A stretch of DNA of 64,000 nt from DASXQK01 sp963724385 (GCA_963724385.1 CAVRUJ010000001.1:744001-808000); one strand, 5' to 3'; numbered from the stretch's first letter, positions 24,586-33,273 are shown. Numbers and translations: made by a program. The notes: generated by a model from the letters alone, not told the origin.

Positions 24586-25977
24586 TCAACGGTCCCCGGC
24601 GGGCAACCCTTCGCTTCGTGACTTTGCGTCCGCGCCATGACAGCGCTTGTATTTCCTGCCGCTGCCGCAGGGACAGGGGGCGTTCCGCCCGACCTTGGCG
24701 GGTAGTCCATTTTCCCCGACCGCATAGGACTGCATCACCTCGTCGGCGTAGCGGCCCTGGCGCAGAAGATCGGCCATCGCCTTCATGGGTTTGTCGATGT
24801 GGTGATAGAAGAGCTTATAGCCGGCGCAAAGGTAGTTGAGGCCAGGCTCGCCGTCGGGAGTCTTGATGAAGCGGTTGCGCGGACAATCCCCGTAGCAGGC
24901 GAAGAGAACGTCGCAGTTGCGGCAATATTGGGGAAGCGTTTCGAATTTGGCGCAGCCGAATTTCCGTTGCTTGTCCGATGCCACCATGTCGGCCATCGGC
25001 TTGTCCCGGATATTGCCCAGCAGATGATCCGGCTCGACGAAGTGATCGCAGGAATAAAGATCCCCATTGTGCTCCAGCGCCAATGAATTGCCGCAAGTCG
25101 GCGAGACGACGCAGAGATTGTGCTGGCCCAGCCAACTCCCGAGCGCCACGTCGAAAGTCTGCACATACACCGTGCCGACATCCCGGCGCACCCATTCCTC
25201 GAAGATGGCGATGAGGAAGCGCCCGAACTGTTCTGCGCCGACGGAACGATCGGATACCAAAGCGCCGCTCTGGGTGTAAAGCCTGCGCTCGGCACTGTCC
25301 TGCTCACCCCACCCTTTGTTGGTTGCCGCAAGATCCTCAGGTGTCGCGCGCTCGACGATGGGTATGAACTGGATGTGCCGGGCCTGCAGCTCGTCACGGA
25401 AGAAACGATAGACCTCGAGCGGATGGTCCCCGTTCGCCGCATGGACTGTGCAGAGGATGTTGAAGTCCACCCCGTGTTTTTGCAGGCATTTCAGACCGCG
25501 CATCACCTGATCGAAACTGCCCCGTCCGCCCTTGTTGACCCGATAGGCATCGTGTAACGCCTTGGGTCCATCAACGCTGAGACCGACAAGGAAACCATGC
25601 TGCTTGAAGAACGCACACCAATCGTCGTCCAACAGCACGCCGTTGGTCTGGACCGTGTAGCCGACCTGCTGTCCTGGCTTCTTGTATTTTTCCACGAGGG
25701 CGATTGAGCGCTTGAAGAAGTCGAGCCCCATGAGCGTGGGCTCGCCGCCTTGCCAGTTGACAGCTACGTCCGGAGTTTGATGTGCCTCCAGCAACTGGCG
25801 GATATAGATTTCCAGCAGATCGTCGGCCATGCGAAAGCGGCTGCCGGGATAGAGCATTTCCTTGGACAGGAAGAAGCAATACTTGCAATCCAGATTGCAG
25901 GCGGCACCTGTCGGCTTGGCCAGCAAATGAAAAGCCGGCGGAGCGTCCGTGGGCATGGCTGCCCGCATGGCGCTCAT
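24586..25977 (-). CDS. Anaerobic-type sulfatase maturase (radical SAM/SPASM) with SEC-C tail
   Basis: This is a 463-residue radical SAM enzyme that oxidises a Cys or Ser of sulfatases to formylglycine. The SAM-binding [4Fe-4S] site is CNLDCKYC at C27, C31 and C34. AVNWQGGEPTLMGLDFF and VGYTVQTNGVLLDDDW are typical of anSME/AslB. The SPASM cysteines for auxiliary clusters are visible in NLCVVSPTCGNS, YSCDHF and YCRNCDVLFACYGDCPRNRF. Beyond the usual end there is an added SEC-C zinc motif, C435-P-C437 and C446-H447 (APCPCGSGRKYKRCHG). The likely substrate is the CSPTR arylsulfatase at 16605. First gene of a probable operon with the membrane protein and SulP genes. The exact start (M1, M4 or M8) is uncertain. 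Confidence 0.92.
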   Translation of the reverse strand: MSAMRAAMPTDAPPAFHLLAKPTGAACNLDCKYCFFLSKEMLYPGSRFRMADDLLEIYIRQLLEAHQTPDVAVNWQGGEPTLMGLDFFKRSIALVEKYKKPGQQVGYTVQTNGVLLDDDWCAFFKQHGFLVGLSVDGPKALHDAYRVNKGGRGSFDQVMRGLKCLQKHGVDFNILCTVHAANGDHPLEVYRFFRDELQARHIQFIPIVERATPEDLAATNKGWGEQDSAERRLYTQSGALVSDRSVGAEQFGRFLIAIFEEWVRRDVGTVYVQTFDVALGSWLGQHNLCVVSPTCGNSLALEHNGDLYSCDHFVEPDHLLGNIRDKPMADMVASDKQRKFGCAKFETLPQYCRNCDVLFACYGDCPRNRFIKTPDGEPGLNYLCAGYKLFYHHIDKPMKAMADLLRQGRYADEVMQSYAVGENGLPAKVGRNAPCPCGSGRKYKRCHGADAKSRSEGLPAGDR

Positions 25978-26485
25978 TGTCCGTGCGCTCGATTGCGGAC
26001 CGTCGCGACAAGACGGAGGGTTCTCGCTGGGACTCTATCGGTCGTTGCGGCGGTACCCACGCGCATCAGAATTACGAAATCACCCACACAACCATCCCCC
26101 CAAGGGTACTTTTAGCGCCCAACGAGGCGGCCTCCGACCCCTGACGACGAGGATTTATCATAGGCGCCTGCAACCCCCAATTGGCAAGGCACAGATTAGC
26201 GGCACGCGGATCCGATCGATACTGCCCTTCCGACAACTGCGCACTCGTCATGGGCGTCGATTCGCCCCAGCGACGGACGAACTGCTAATCAAATGTTAAT
26301 GGTAGGCATGGCGGAGTTGCGAAGACTTTTCGATCAAGCGTCGGTATTGCGAAATACTCCTGCCAGAGCGCGACCATCAGCGCGATCAAACCGCGACGAT
26401 GCCCATGTGGCCAGCTTCCACGGGTGGCTTGCTTGCTGTCACTCTGGCCGGCAGATAGGATCACTTTGGGCATCGGGAGGAGCGC
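25978..26485. other. Long intergenic region without a recognised gene
   Basis: This stretch separates the minus-strand maturase operon from the plus-strand DUF202 gene and must hold both promoters. Reading both strands I see no convincing coding sequence, tRNA or hairpin with U tract. The only clear signal is GGGAGGAG at its right end, the ribosome site of the DUF202 gene. Confidence 0.5.
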
Positions 26486-26872
26486 ATGGCGACGAAAGAA
26501 CTCGCGCCCAGCGACTACATGGCTTTGGTGCGAACGGTGTTGGCCATCGACCGCTCGCTGATGGCGTGGGTTCGCACGGCACTGTCGCTGATCGGCTTCG
26601 GGTTCTCTATCTTCACATTCCTTCACTCCCTCGTCAGCAACGGATCTCTGGTCCTGCGCGAAAGCGGCCCGAGGAATGCGGGGCTCATCTTGATTGGCCT
26701 CGGCACGCTGTCGCTGTCCTTCGGCATGATCGAGTACTGGCGGGCCATGGCGCATTTCCGTCAGCACTACGACATGTCTCCCTGGCGCGTGCCTATGTTC
26801 ACCAGCCTGGTGGTATGCATATTGGGCGTCGCCATCTTCGTGTTGATATTGACTGGAGAGAGTTTTCTGTAG
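26486..26872 (+). CDS. DUF202 (YidH-like) membrane protein
   Basis: This membrane protein of 128 residues matches DUF202. The N-terminal half carries the conserved LAIDRSLMAWVRTALSLIGF followed by a first transmembrane helix. Two more helices follow (AGLILIGLGTLSLSFGMIE and MFTSLVVCILGVAIFVLIL). GGGAGGAG lies just upstream of the ATG. DUF202 proteins are small inner-membrane proteins of unknown role. It is followed 14 bases later by another membrane protein gene. Confidence 0.85.
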   Translation: MATKELAPSDYMALVRTVLAIDRSLMAWVRTALSLIGFGFSIFTFLHSLVSNGSLVLRESGPRNAGLILIGLGTLSLSFGMIEYWRAMAHFRQHYDMSPWRVPMFTSLVVCILGVAIFVLILTGESFL

Positions 26873-26886
26873 GCGGGCTAAAGCCT

Positions 26887-27642
26887 GTGACAACAGCCGG
26901 CAACCTCCAGCCCCTCGTCTTGGCTCTCTTCTTTGCTGGCATCTTTGCCTTCGGCAACTGGATTCGCCTGCCAGGGCCTCTGGCACGTCATCAGCGCAAG
27001 CTGATTTCGTTCTCTGCAGGAATTTCGGTCGCCTATGTGTTTTTGCATCTGCTGCCGGAAGTAGAAACCGCGCGAGTCGCGCTGGTTCGTGCCACGGCGG
27101 ATTCATCCCTGCCGCTTCCCGGATATCTTGTTTCGCTCTTCGCCCTCGCCGGGTTCATGCTGTTCTACGGGGTCGATCGCCTCGTGGCGTGGGCTCGTCC
27201 AGCCGGCGATCGGGCGGCCGATCGAGGCGAAGGCGGTGGGCTCGACTACCGGCTGCATGTCGGGATATTCGCCGTCTACGCCGGCATGGTGACCTATTTG
27301 CGGATCAACGCGCTCGAGCAAGGCGAGACGCCGGTCCTGCTGTTTGCCCTTGCCATGGGCACGCATTTTCTGACGGTGGACCACGCGCTCAGCCGCGAAT
27401 ACGCGGCCTCATACCAGCGGGCCGGGCGATTCGTGCTGGCCGGCGCGGCTATCGCCGGCTGGGCGCTCGGCGTTGTCGCGGAGCTGTCCAAGCCGCTGAT
27501 GATTCTTCCCTTGGCGCTGCTGTCCGGCGCTATCATCGCCATCAGCCTGATCGAGGAGCTCCCGCGCGAGAACGAGGGCCGCTTCTGGCCTTTCCTGGCA
27601 GGCGGAGCGTTCTATGCCGCGATTCTGGTCCCGCTTGCCTGA
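26887..27642 (+). CDS. Unknown ZIP-like multi-pass membrane protein
   Basis: This membrane protein of 251 residues has about eight predicted helices (LQPLVLALFFAGIFAFGNWI, ISFSAGISVAYVFLHLLPEV, PLPGYLVSLFALAGFMLFYG and others). SFSAGISVAYVFLHLLPE recalls the helix with His and Glu in ZIP metal transporters, and MGTHFLTVDHALSR adds further histidines, but the overall length and order do not let me call a ZIP. I chose the GTG at 26887 just after the DUF202 gene; the same frame is open back to 26293, but that part overlaps DUF202 in another frame and is not protein-like. It is probably in an operon with DUF202 and the following SBF-type gene. Confidence 0.7.
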   Translation: MTTAGNLQPLVLALFFAGIFAFGNWIRLPGPLARHQRKLISFSAGISVAYVFLHLLPEVETARVALVRATADSSLPLPGYLVSLFALAGFMLFYGVDRLVAWARPAGDRAADRGEGGGLDYRLHVGIFAVYAGMVTYLRINALEQGETPVLLFALAMGTHFLTVDHALSREYAASYQRAGRFVLAGAAIAGWALGVVAELSKPLMILPLALLSGAIIAISLIEELPRENEGRFWPFLAGGAFYAAILVPLA

Positions 27643-27682
27643 TCGCCCTGGAGCTCGATGAAGAGGGAGCAGAACGCAGATC

Positions 27683-28540
27683 ATGCATATGCTCGATACC
27701 CTGCAATGGGCGATCTTGTTGCTGTTCCTCATCACCACCATGGCAGGCATCGGGCTGCAGGTGAATCTGCGGGACCTCGCCGCCATGCTGCAACGCAAGG
27801 GCCTGCTGCTGCGGTCCCTGCTGGTCAATTTCGCCGTAGTTCCGGCGCTCGGCTGGCTCACCACCAGGCTCATCCCCATGACATCGACCAGCGCCGACGC
27901 CCTCCTGATTCTGGCCTGCGCGCCGGGCGGGATGAGTGCCATTCAGTTCACCAGCAAGCGCAGGGACGTGCTCGCCTTCGCCGGCCAGACGGCGTTCTTT
28001 CTAACCGCACTCTCGGTATTCATCTCTCCCCTTCTGATGTCCCTTTTCCTTCCGGCCGATCTGCCCTTGGTTGTGCCTTACGCCAGGGCATTCTGGTTCA
28101 TCATTCTCTTCCTGCTGCTGCCGATGGGCCTTGGCGTTCTCCTTCGGGAGGGGGCCGATCGCCTCGCCGATCGGTTGGGCAGGCCGGTAGCGCTCGTCGG
28201 ATCGCTGGCCTTCGTCCTCTTCGTAGTCTTGACCTTGTCGGCTCGACAGGCCGCCATGGGCAGCCTGGGCGCCGGCGAGGTGGAAGCATTGCTCGGCTTC
28301 ATCGTTGCTACGATGATTGCCGGCTGGTTGGGAGGCGGCCCAGATAGGGAGACGCGCGAGGTACTAGCCTCAGCCAGCAGCATGCGCAATGCAGCCCTCT
28401 GCTTGGCCATCGCGGCCCGCAACTTCCCCGATACCGGGGTCGAGGTTCCCTTGGTCGCCTTCAGTGCCCTGATGATTCCGCCCAACCTGATCTTCCTGAT
28501 CGGCACGCTGGTCCTGAAAAAACGCCGGGGGAAGGCGTGA
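27683..28540 (+). CDS. SBF-like (bile acid:sodium symporter superfamily) transporter
   Basis: This inner-membrane protein of 285 residues has nine to ten helices. Its order and motifs fit the SBF / BASS superfamily: an early IGLQVNLRDLAAML with LLRSLLVNFAVVPALGW, then LLILACAPGGMSAIQFTSKR, where the PGG turn lies at the helix crossover. A second inverted-repeat half includes SASSMRNAALCLAIAARNFP. Members carry organic anions, often with sodium; the cargo here is unknown. It follows the previous membrane protein gene after 40 bases. Confidence 0.78.
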   Translation: MHMLDTLQWAILLLFLITTMAGIGLQVNLRDLAAMLQRKGLLLRSLLVNFAVVPALGWLTTRLIPMTSTSADALLILACAPGGMSAIQFTSKRRDVLAFAGQTAFFLTALSVFISPLLMSLFLPADLPLVVPYARAFWFIILFLLLPMGLGVLLREGADRLADRLGRPVALVGSLAFVLFVVLTLSARQAAMGSLGAGEVEALLGFIVATMIAGWLGGGPDRETREVLASASSMRNAALCLAIAARNFPDTGVEVPLVAFSALMIPPNLIFLIGTLVLKKRRGKA

Positions 28541-28678
28541 CCGAGCAGGGACCGTTGGTCGGCGTCGGATTTTGGTCTAAGCTACTCGCCAAAATACCAT
28601 CGGAGATCGAGGCTGGAGATACAGAGCTCGCCACGCGAGGCGATGCAGAAATTTCTTCATATCCGATAGGGGGTTCTC

Positions 28679-29239
28679 ATGCGCAAGGCCATCAGCGTCA
28701 TATTCGCAATCGCTGCGGCTATCGTAATCTCCGCGAGCGTCCCTAGTCCCAAGCCCGCTGTAGCAGCCAGCGACCTGACGATCGAGCGCAACGTCGACGC
28801 AGCACTGGCGCGCCTCTATGCTCAAAGCCCGCAGGCCAAGGCCCTGGGCGACAGGGCCAAGGGCATTCTGGTATTCCCCAGGGTGTTCAGGGCCGGGATC
28901 CTATTCGGCGGCCACTACGGCGAGGGTGCGCTTCGAGTGGGTGGCGCCACCTTCGGCTATTATGACACGACCGCCGTGTCGTATGGCCTCCAGATCGGCG
29001 CGCAATACTACGGCTATGCCTTGTTCTTCATGTCCGACTCCGCACTGCAATATATCGAACAGAGCCAGGGTTGGGAGATCGGCACGGGACCCACCGTCGT
29101 TCTCGTCGACCAAGGCATGGCATCATCGATGACGACGACGACAATGAATGGCGATATCTATGCCTTCACCTTCGGTCAAACGGGCTTGATGGCGGGCATA
29201 GGGTTGCAAGGCTCGAAGATCAACAGGTTCCAGCCCTGA
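28679..29239 (+). CDS. SYLF (Ysc84) lipid-binding domain protein, secreted
   Basis: This secreted protein of 186 residues has a signal peptide (VIFAIAAAIVISASVPSPKPAVA). The mature part is one SYLF/Ysc84 domain: AKALGDRAKGILVFPRVFRA, FGGHYGEGALRV, and the end MNGDIYAFTFGQTGLMAGIGLQGSKI. Eukaryotic SYLF domains bind phosphoinositides, and bacterial secreted forms are thought to bind membranes. A GGGGG ribosome site precedes the ATG. It is monocistronic as far as can be seen. Confidence 0.88.
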   Translation: MRKAISVIFAIAAAIVISASVPSPKPAVAASDLTIERNVDAALARLYAQSPQAKALGDRAKGILVFPRVFRAGILFGGHYGEGALRVGGATFGYYDTTAVSYGLQIGAQYYGYALFFMSDSALQYIEQSQGWEIGTGPTVVLVDQGMASSMTTTTMNGDIYAFTFGQTGLMAGIGLQGSKINRFQP

Positions 29240-29402
29240 AATATCGCCAGCGGCTCGCGAGTCGGGCCGAGACGCGACGAGGAAATTTTACCCAGCACGA
29301 GGACAGAATTTGGCCCGCGAACCGGATTCATGCCCGGCCACTGGAGGTTGAGATGAGTCTTTCATTCAAGCTGACCCGATCTTGCTCCAGGAGCCTCTTG
29401 TC

Positions 29403-30227
29403 CTAGCGCTTCATCTTCCGCTCATAGATCTTCGCGTCCACCAGGAATCGGAACCAGAAGGTCTGCAGCACGAAGAAGATAAACCCGGGCATGCCGTCGA
29501 GGAAGCCAAGGCGCAGGACGTAGCGATAGAAGAACAGGCCGAAAGCGCGCAGGAACAGAGGTGCGCGGTTATAACCGCCGCGCAGCGCCCGCTTGCGCTG
29601 GACCGGGTCGCCAGCGAAGCGCCCGGCGATCACGCCCGCCTCGCTCGGATTCAAAAGCTCGTCGGCCTCGGCGTCGGCCCAGCGGTTGTGGCGGGCGGTC
29701 CATTCGGAGAGGCTCATGCGCACGTCGTCGATCATGGCGGCGTCGATCTGGGCCGTCGGGCCGTCGCAGCGGAAATGCTGATCGTACTTGCGATCCTCGC
29801 AGCGCCCCTTGCCGCTGCGGAACAGGCGCATATGCCAGATGGGATACATGCCGCCATGACGGATCGGGTGGCCCAGGAAGTAGGTGAGGCGGGGGATGAA
29901 ATAGCCGTCGATGCCGGCGGGGAATCCGGCCTTAAGCCCGTTGATGCGCTCGATCAATTCCGGCGTCAGGCGTTCGTCGGCGTCGAGGTGGAGCTGCCAG
30001 CCATATTTCAGAGGCAGGTTATCGATCGCCCAATTGCGCTGGCGGCCATAGTTCTCGAAGGGATGCTGGACGACATGCGCGCCCGCGCCGGCGGCGATCG
30101 CCAGCGTCTTGTCCGTGCTGCCTGAATCGACCACATGGATGTCCTCGGAGACCAGCCGGGCGCTGGCCAGCGTGGCGCCCAGGGTCGCTTCCGAATTGAA
30201 GGACAACAGCACGACGGAGAGGGTCAT
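29403..30227 (-). CDS. Family 2 glycosyltransferase
   Basis: This is a 274-residue GT2 enzyme with the GT-A fold. The start MTLSVVLLSFNSEATLGATL, the nucleotide region DIHVVDSGSTDKT and NYGRQRNWAIDN, and the metal-binding DxD in LHLDADERLTPEL are all present. The later region (YGRQRNWA, RHGGMYPIWHMRLFRSGKGR, RAFGLFFYRYVLRLGFLDG) resembles the WaaE/KdtX group of LPS-core glucosyltransferases. The C-terminal FLDGMPGFIFFVLQTFWF suggests membrane association. I chose ATG at 30227, which starts at the fold; an ATG nine codons earlier is possible. Donor and acceptor are not determined. Confidence 0.88.
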   Translation of the reverse strand: MTLSVVLLSFNSEATLGATLASARLVSEDIHVVDSGSTDKTLAIAAGAGAHVVQHPFENYGRQRNWAIDNLPLKYGWQLHLDADERLTPELIERINGLKAGFPAGIDGYFIPRLTYFLGHPIRHGGMYPIWHMRLFRSGKGRCEDRKYDQHFRCDGPTAQIDAAMIDDVRMSLSEWTARHNRWADAEADELLNPSEAGVIAGRFAGDPVQRKRALRGGYNRAPLFLRAFGLFFYRYVLRLGFLDGMPGFIFFVLQTFWFRFLVDAKIYERKMKR

Positions 30228-30273
30228 AATTGCCCCAGAAGAGTGGCGGCCCATGGTTGCCGAGGCGGTCTGC

Positions 30274-30307
30274 CAAGTCTAGCCTGATGGCAAGTCTAGC
30301 CTGATGG
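30274..30307 (+). repeat. 17-base perfect tandem duplication
   Basis: The unit CAAGTCTAGCCTGATGG is present twice head to tail, directly upstream of the ribosome site of the flavoprotein gene. This looks like a small slippage duplication. It lies between divergent genes and could move the promoter spacing of either. Confidence 0.9.
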
Positions 30308-30338
30308 GACGGGCCGGTGGCTGGCCCGGGAGGACTAT

Positions 30339-31733
30339 ATGAATATCGCAACGCCGCTCCGGTCCATGGGGCCGCTGGCCGAAGAGCTGAAAGCGCTCCT
30401 GGGCGATCGCCTGTCGCTCTCCGCCGCGGTGCGCGAGCAGCATGGCCATGACGAGTCCTATCATGCAACGGCGGCGCCCGACGCGGTGGCCTTCCCCGAA
30501 TCGACGCAGGAGGTGGCAGCGATCATGACGCTCGCTGCCAAGCACCGGGTCCCCGTGGTGCCTTTCGGCACGGGCACCTCCCTGGAAGGCCATGTGGCGG
30601 CACTCCAGGGCGGGCTCTGCATCGACATGACGCGCATGAACCGGATCCTGGAAGTGAACGAGTCCGATCTCAACGTCCGGGTCGAGGCCGGCGTCACCCG
30701 CAAGCAGCTGAATGAGTACATCCGCGACCGGGGCCTCTTCTTCCCCGTCGACCCGGGCGCCAACGCTTCGCTGGGCGGCATGGCGGCGACCCGCGCCTCG
30801 GGCACCAACGCCGTGCGCTACGGCACGATGCGCGAGAACGTGCTGGGCCTCACGGTTGTGCTGGCCGACGGCAGGGTCATGCGCACCGGGGGCAGGTCGC
30901 GCAAGTCGGCGGCGGGCTATGATCTCACCCGGCTCTTCGTCGGCTCGGAGGGGACCCTGGGCGTGATCGCCGAGCTCAGCCTCAGGCTCTATGGCATCCC
31001 CGAGGCCATGTCCTCGGCAGTCGCCGGTTTCGGGACCCTGGCTGGCGCCGTCGAGACGGTGATCGAAACCATCCAAAGCGGCATCCCGGTCGCCCGCATC
31101 GAGCTTCTGGACGAAGTGCAGATCGACGCCGTCAACCGCTACGCCAAGCTCGACTACGCCGTCAGGCCGACTTTGTTCTTCGAATTCCATGGCAGCGAGC
31201 GGGGCGTGGTCGAGCAGGCCGAGGCAGTCCAGGCGATCGCCGCCGGCCATGGGGCCGGCGCCTTCCGCTGGACGGCCAAGACGGAAGAGCGCAATCGCCT
31301 CTGGCAGGCGCGCCATGATTGCTATTACGCGGCGCTCGCCCTGCGTCCCGGGGCCAAGGGCTGGCCGACGGACGTCTGCGTGCCCATCTCGCGCCTCGCC
31401 GACTGCATCCTGGAGACCAAGCAGGACGTGGTCGAGGCGGGGTTGCTCGCCCCCATCGTCGGCCATGTGGGCGACGGGAATTTCCATCTCTGCTTCATCA
31501 TCGATCCCGACGACCGCGAGGAGATGGCGCGGGCCAACAAGGTCAACGACCGGATGGTGGCGCGAGCCCTCGCCATGGGCGGCACCTGCACCGGGGAACA
31601 TGGCATCGGCACCGGCAAGATCGGCTTTCTGGAGGAGGAGCATGGCAGCGCGCTTGCGACCATGCGGGCGATCAAGCTTGCGCTCGATCCCGAGAACCGG
31701 ATGAACCCCGGCAAGATGCTGCGGATGAACTAG
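30339..31733 (+). CDS. FAD-linked D-lactate dehydrogenase / glycolate-oxidase-type (GlcD) protein
   Basis: This is a 464-residue flavoprotein of the VAO/PCMH fold. The FAD-binding half includes VPVVPFGTGTSLEGHVAALQ, DLNVRVEAGVTRKQLNEY and FFPVDPGANASLGGMAATRA, followed by RKSAAGYDLTRLFVGSEGTLG. The C-terminal cap has VGHVGDGNFHLCF with metal or substrate histidines, and EHGIGTGKIGFLEEE, ending LDPENRMNPGKML. This order is typical of cytochrome-linked D-lactate dehydrogenase and GlcD; the human LDHD type is closest in motif spacing. GGGAGGA lies upstream of the ATG. D-lactate or another D-2-hydroxy acid is the likely substrate. Confidence 0.9.
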   Translation: MNIATPLRSMGPLAEELKALLGDRLSLSAAVREQHGHDESYHATAAPDAVAFPESTQEVAAIMTLAAKHRVPVVPFGTGTSLEGHVAALQGGLCIDMTRMNRILEVNESDLNVRVEAGVTRKQLNEYIRDRGLFFPVDPGANASLGGMAATRASGTNAVRYGTMRENVLGLTVVLADGRVMRTGGRSRKSAAGYDLTRLFVGSEGTLGVIAELSLRLYGIPEAMSSAVAGFGTLAGAVETVIETIQSGIPVARIELLDEVQIDAVNRYAKLDYAVRPTLFFEFHGSERGVVEQAEAVQAIAAGHGAGAFRWTAKTEERNRLWQARHDCYYAALALRPGAKGWPTDVCVPISRLADCILETKQDVVEAGLLAPIVGHVGDGNFHLCFIIDPDDREEMARANKVNDRMVARALAMGGTCTGEHGIGTGKIGFLEEEHGSALATMRAIKLALDPENRMNPGKMLRMN

Positions 31734-32035
31734 GTGAATCGATGCTCTACTTGGGGAGCTCGAATCACGCTTGGGACTAAGAGATCAATGGCTAAACAGC
31801 ACGTCTGCTGTTGGAAGGTGAGCAGACCTATCGCGGACATAGCCAAATCGACGCGATTGACCCATAGCCGACGCGGTGCGCCCCCGGTGAGCCGTTGTCG
31901 GGTCGAGCTTAGCCCGTCACCTGCGCGCGTGAAGTCTCCGCCGTCGTGACCGGCGAAGCGAATGTTCGAGTACCCGGCGTCTGTGGCGCGGCCAGCACGA
32001 CGGGTTCTCGCACTAAAGTAAGGAAGGTCTCAGTT
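31734..32035. other. Intergenic region before the copper module
   Basis: No coding sequence is convincing here. A small CAGCA/TGCTG hairpin is near its left part, and AAGGAAGG at the right end serves as ribosome site for the next gene. A promoter for the copper module should lie here, but no clear operator palindrome was seen. Confidence 0.4.
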
Positions 32036-32539
32036 GTGGGTACGGAAGTGCGCCGGATCGCGCTATGCTGCAGCATGCTTTCGCTGACGGCTTACTCTCG
32101 GGGGTACCCTCGGCCCCACCGGCATGGACCCTCCTTGCGACCCCGGCCTTGGTCGTGCCGCCGCCTGGGCGTGGCCGGAGCGATCATTGCGCTCGTTGTG
32201 CAGCTCATGTTGCCGTTCGCGCCGATGCCGGCCTCGCAGGACCGGGCTCCGACGGCGCTTGAAGAGGCCATCGCGCTCTGGGGGCCAGATTCCCTTTGCA
32301 CTACCCTAGGTCACCAGCATGGAAGCGGGGATCGTCAAGACGGAAAGCTACCATGCGACCAATGCCCGATTTGCCAGGCACAGCACCACCTGGCGCAACT
32401 ACTCCCGCCGCCGCGTGGCGGACTGGCCCTGCCCAGCTGGGAACCGGTGGGTCTAGTACTGTCGGACGCTTCGCAAGTCTGGTTCGGTCGGATAGTCACC
32501 CATCACCGCTCCCGGGCACCCCCTATAGCGCTGACCTGA
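32036..32539 (+). CDS. DUF2946-like His/Cys-rich protein heading the copper module
   Basis: This protein of about 167 residues has one hydrophobic segment (LGVAGAIIALVVQLMLPFAPM) and a downstream metal-ligand cluster: HQHGSGDRQDGKLPCDQC, then PICQAQHHLAQLL. That arrangement (N-terminal helix, CxxCPxC and paired His) matches DUF2946-type proteins, which commonly precede PCu(A)C or TonB-dependent copper genes. I chose GTG at 32036 because AAGGAAGG lies about 8 bases upstream; an ATG at 32075 is an alternative and the frame is open further upstream. It is followed by PCu(A)C, CopC and CopD, which supports a role in copper binding. Confidence 0.6.
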   Translation: MGTEVRRIALCCSMLSLTAYSRGYPRPHRHGPSLRPRPWSCRRLGVAGAIIALVVQLMLPFAPMPASQDRAPTALEEAIALWGPDSLCTTLGHQHGSGDRQDGKLPCDQCPICQAQHHLAQLLPPPRGGLALPSWEPVGLVLSDASQVWFGRIVTHHRSRAPPIALT

Positions 32540-32664
32540 ACGAGCCGGGGGGCCGGCGCTAAGCCCCCGCAGCGCTCTCATTCCGTCAAGCTCAACCCCA
32601 CCGCCGCTTCCGTGCGCGCGCGATTTCACACGCGCCTACAGGGCGGCGGGACAAGGAGCCAATC

Positions 32665-33144
32665 ATGAAATCCATTCTTCTCGCGTTCGCTGTGCTCGCC
32701 GGGCTCATCGGCATCGCCCAGGCCCAGAGCAGCAGCGACGGTTCGATTCGAATAACGGCACCCTGGGCCAGGGCCACGGCCGCCGGCGCGACGATCGGCG
32801 GCGCCTTTCTTACGATTTCCAACACTGGAGGATCAGCCGACAAGCTGACGGCGGTGGCCACATCGGTCGCGGCGATGGCCGAGCTGCACCAGACCAAGTC
32901 AGACAACAGCGTGGCGACGATGACGCCGATCGCCTCGCTAGATGTGATGCCGGGTCAGAAGGTGGCTCTCGCGCCTGGCGGCTATCACATCATGCTGATG
33001 GGCTTGAAGAGCCAACTCAAGGAGGGCGAAAGCTTCCCGCTCACCTTGACCTTCGAAAAAGCCGGCAAGATTGACGTGATGGTCAAGATCGAGAAGGCCG
33101 GCGCAATGGGCTCGGGTGACATGAGCGGCATGAACATGAATTGA
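32665..33144 (+). CDS. PCu(A)C periplasmic copper chaperone
   Basis: This periplasmic protein of 159 residues starts with a signal peptide (ILLAFAVLAGLIGIAQA). It has the cupredoxin-like PCu(A)C fold that passes Cu(I) to cytochrome oxidase assembly. The motifs are APWARATAAGATIGGAFLTI, MAELHQTKSDN (first His), DVMPGQKVALAPGGYHIMLMGL (Met and His-x-Met ligands) and a Met-rich tail (MGSGDMSGMNMN) as an extra copper site. A ribosome site AAGGAGCC precedes the ATG. It is the second gene of the copper module. Confidence 0.92.
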   Translation: MKSILLAFAVLAGLIGIAQAQSSSDGSIRITAPWARATAAGATIGGAFLTISNTGGSADKLTAVATSVAAMAELHQTKSDNSVATMTPIASLDVMPGQKVALAPGGYHIMLMGLKSQLKEGESFPLTLTFEKAGKIDVMVKIEKAGAMGSGDMSGMNMN

Positions 33145-33273
33145 CCACCCCACAACACGAACCAAACAGCCGCTGTTCGATGCGCCGCTCCTGATGCCTG
33201 AGACTCCTGAGACTGCAACCCGCCCGCTCCTGGCCGAAGCCGGGCAGCCGGCACCAATGGAAAGGAATCGATC

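Noticed and set aside
26293..27642. 449-codon frame as a single protein
   Set aside because: Its first 198 codons overlap the DUF202 gene in another frame and read as non-protein sequence; only the part from the GTG at 26887 has membrane-protein character.
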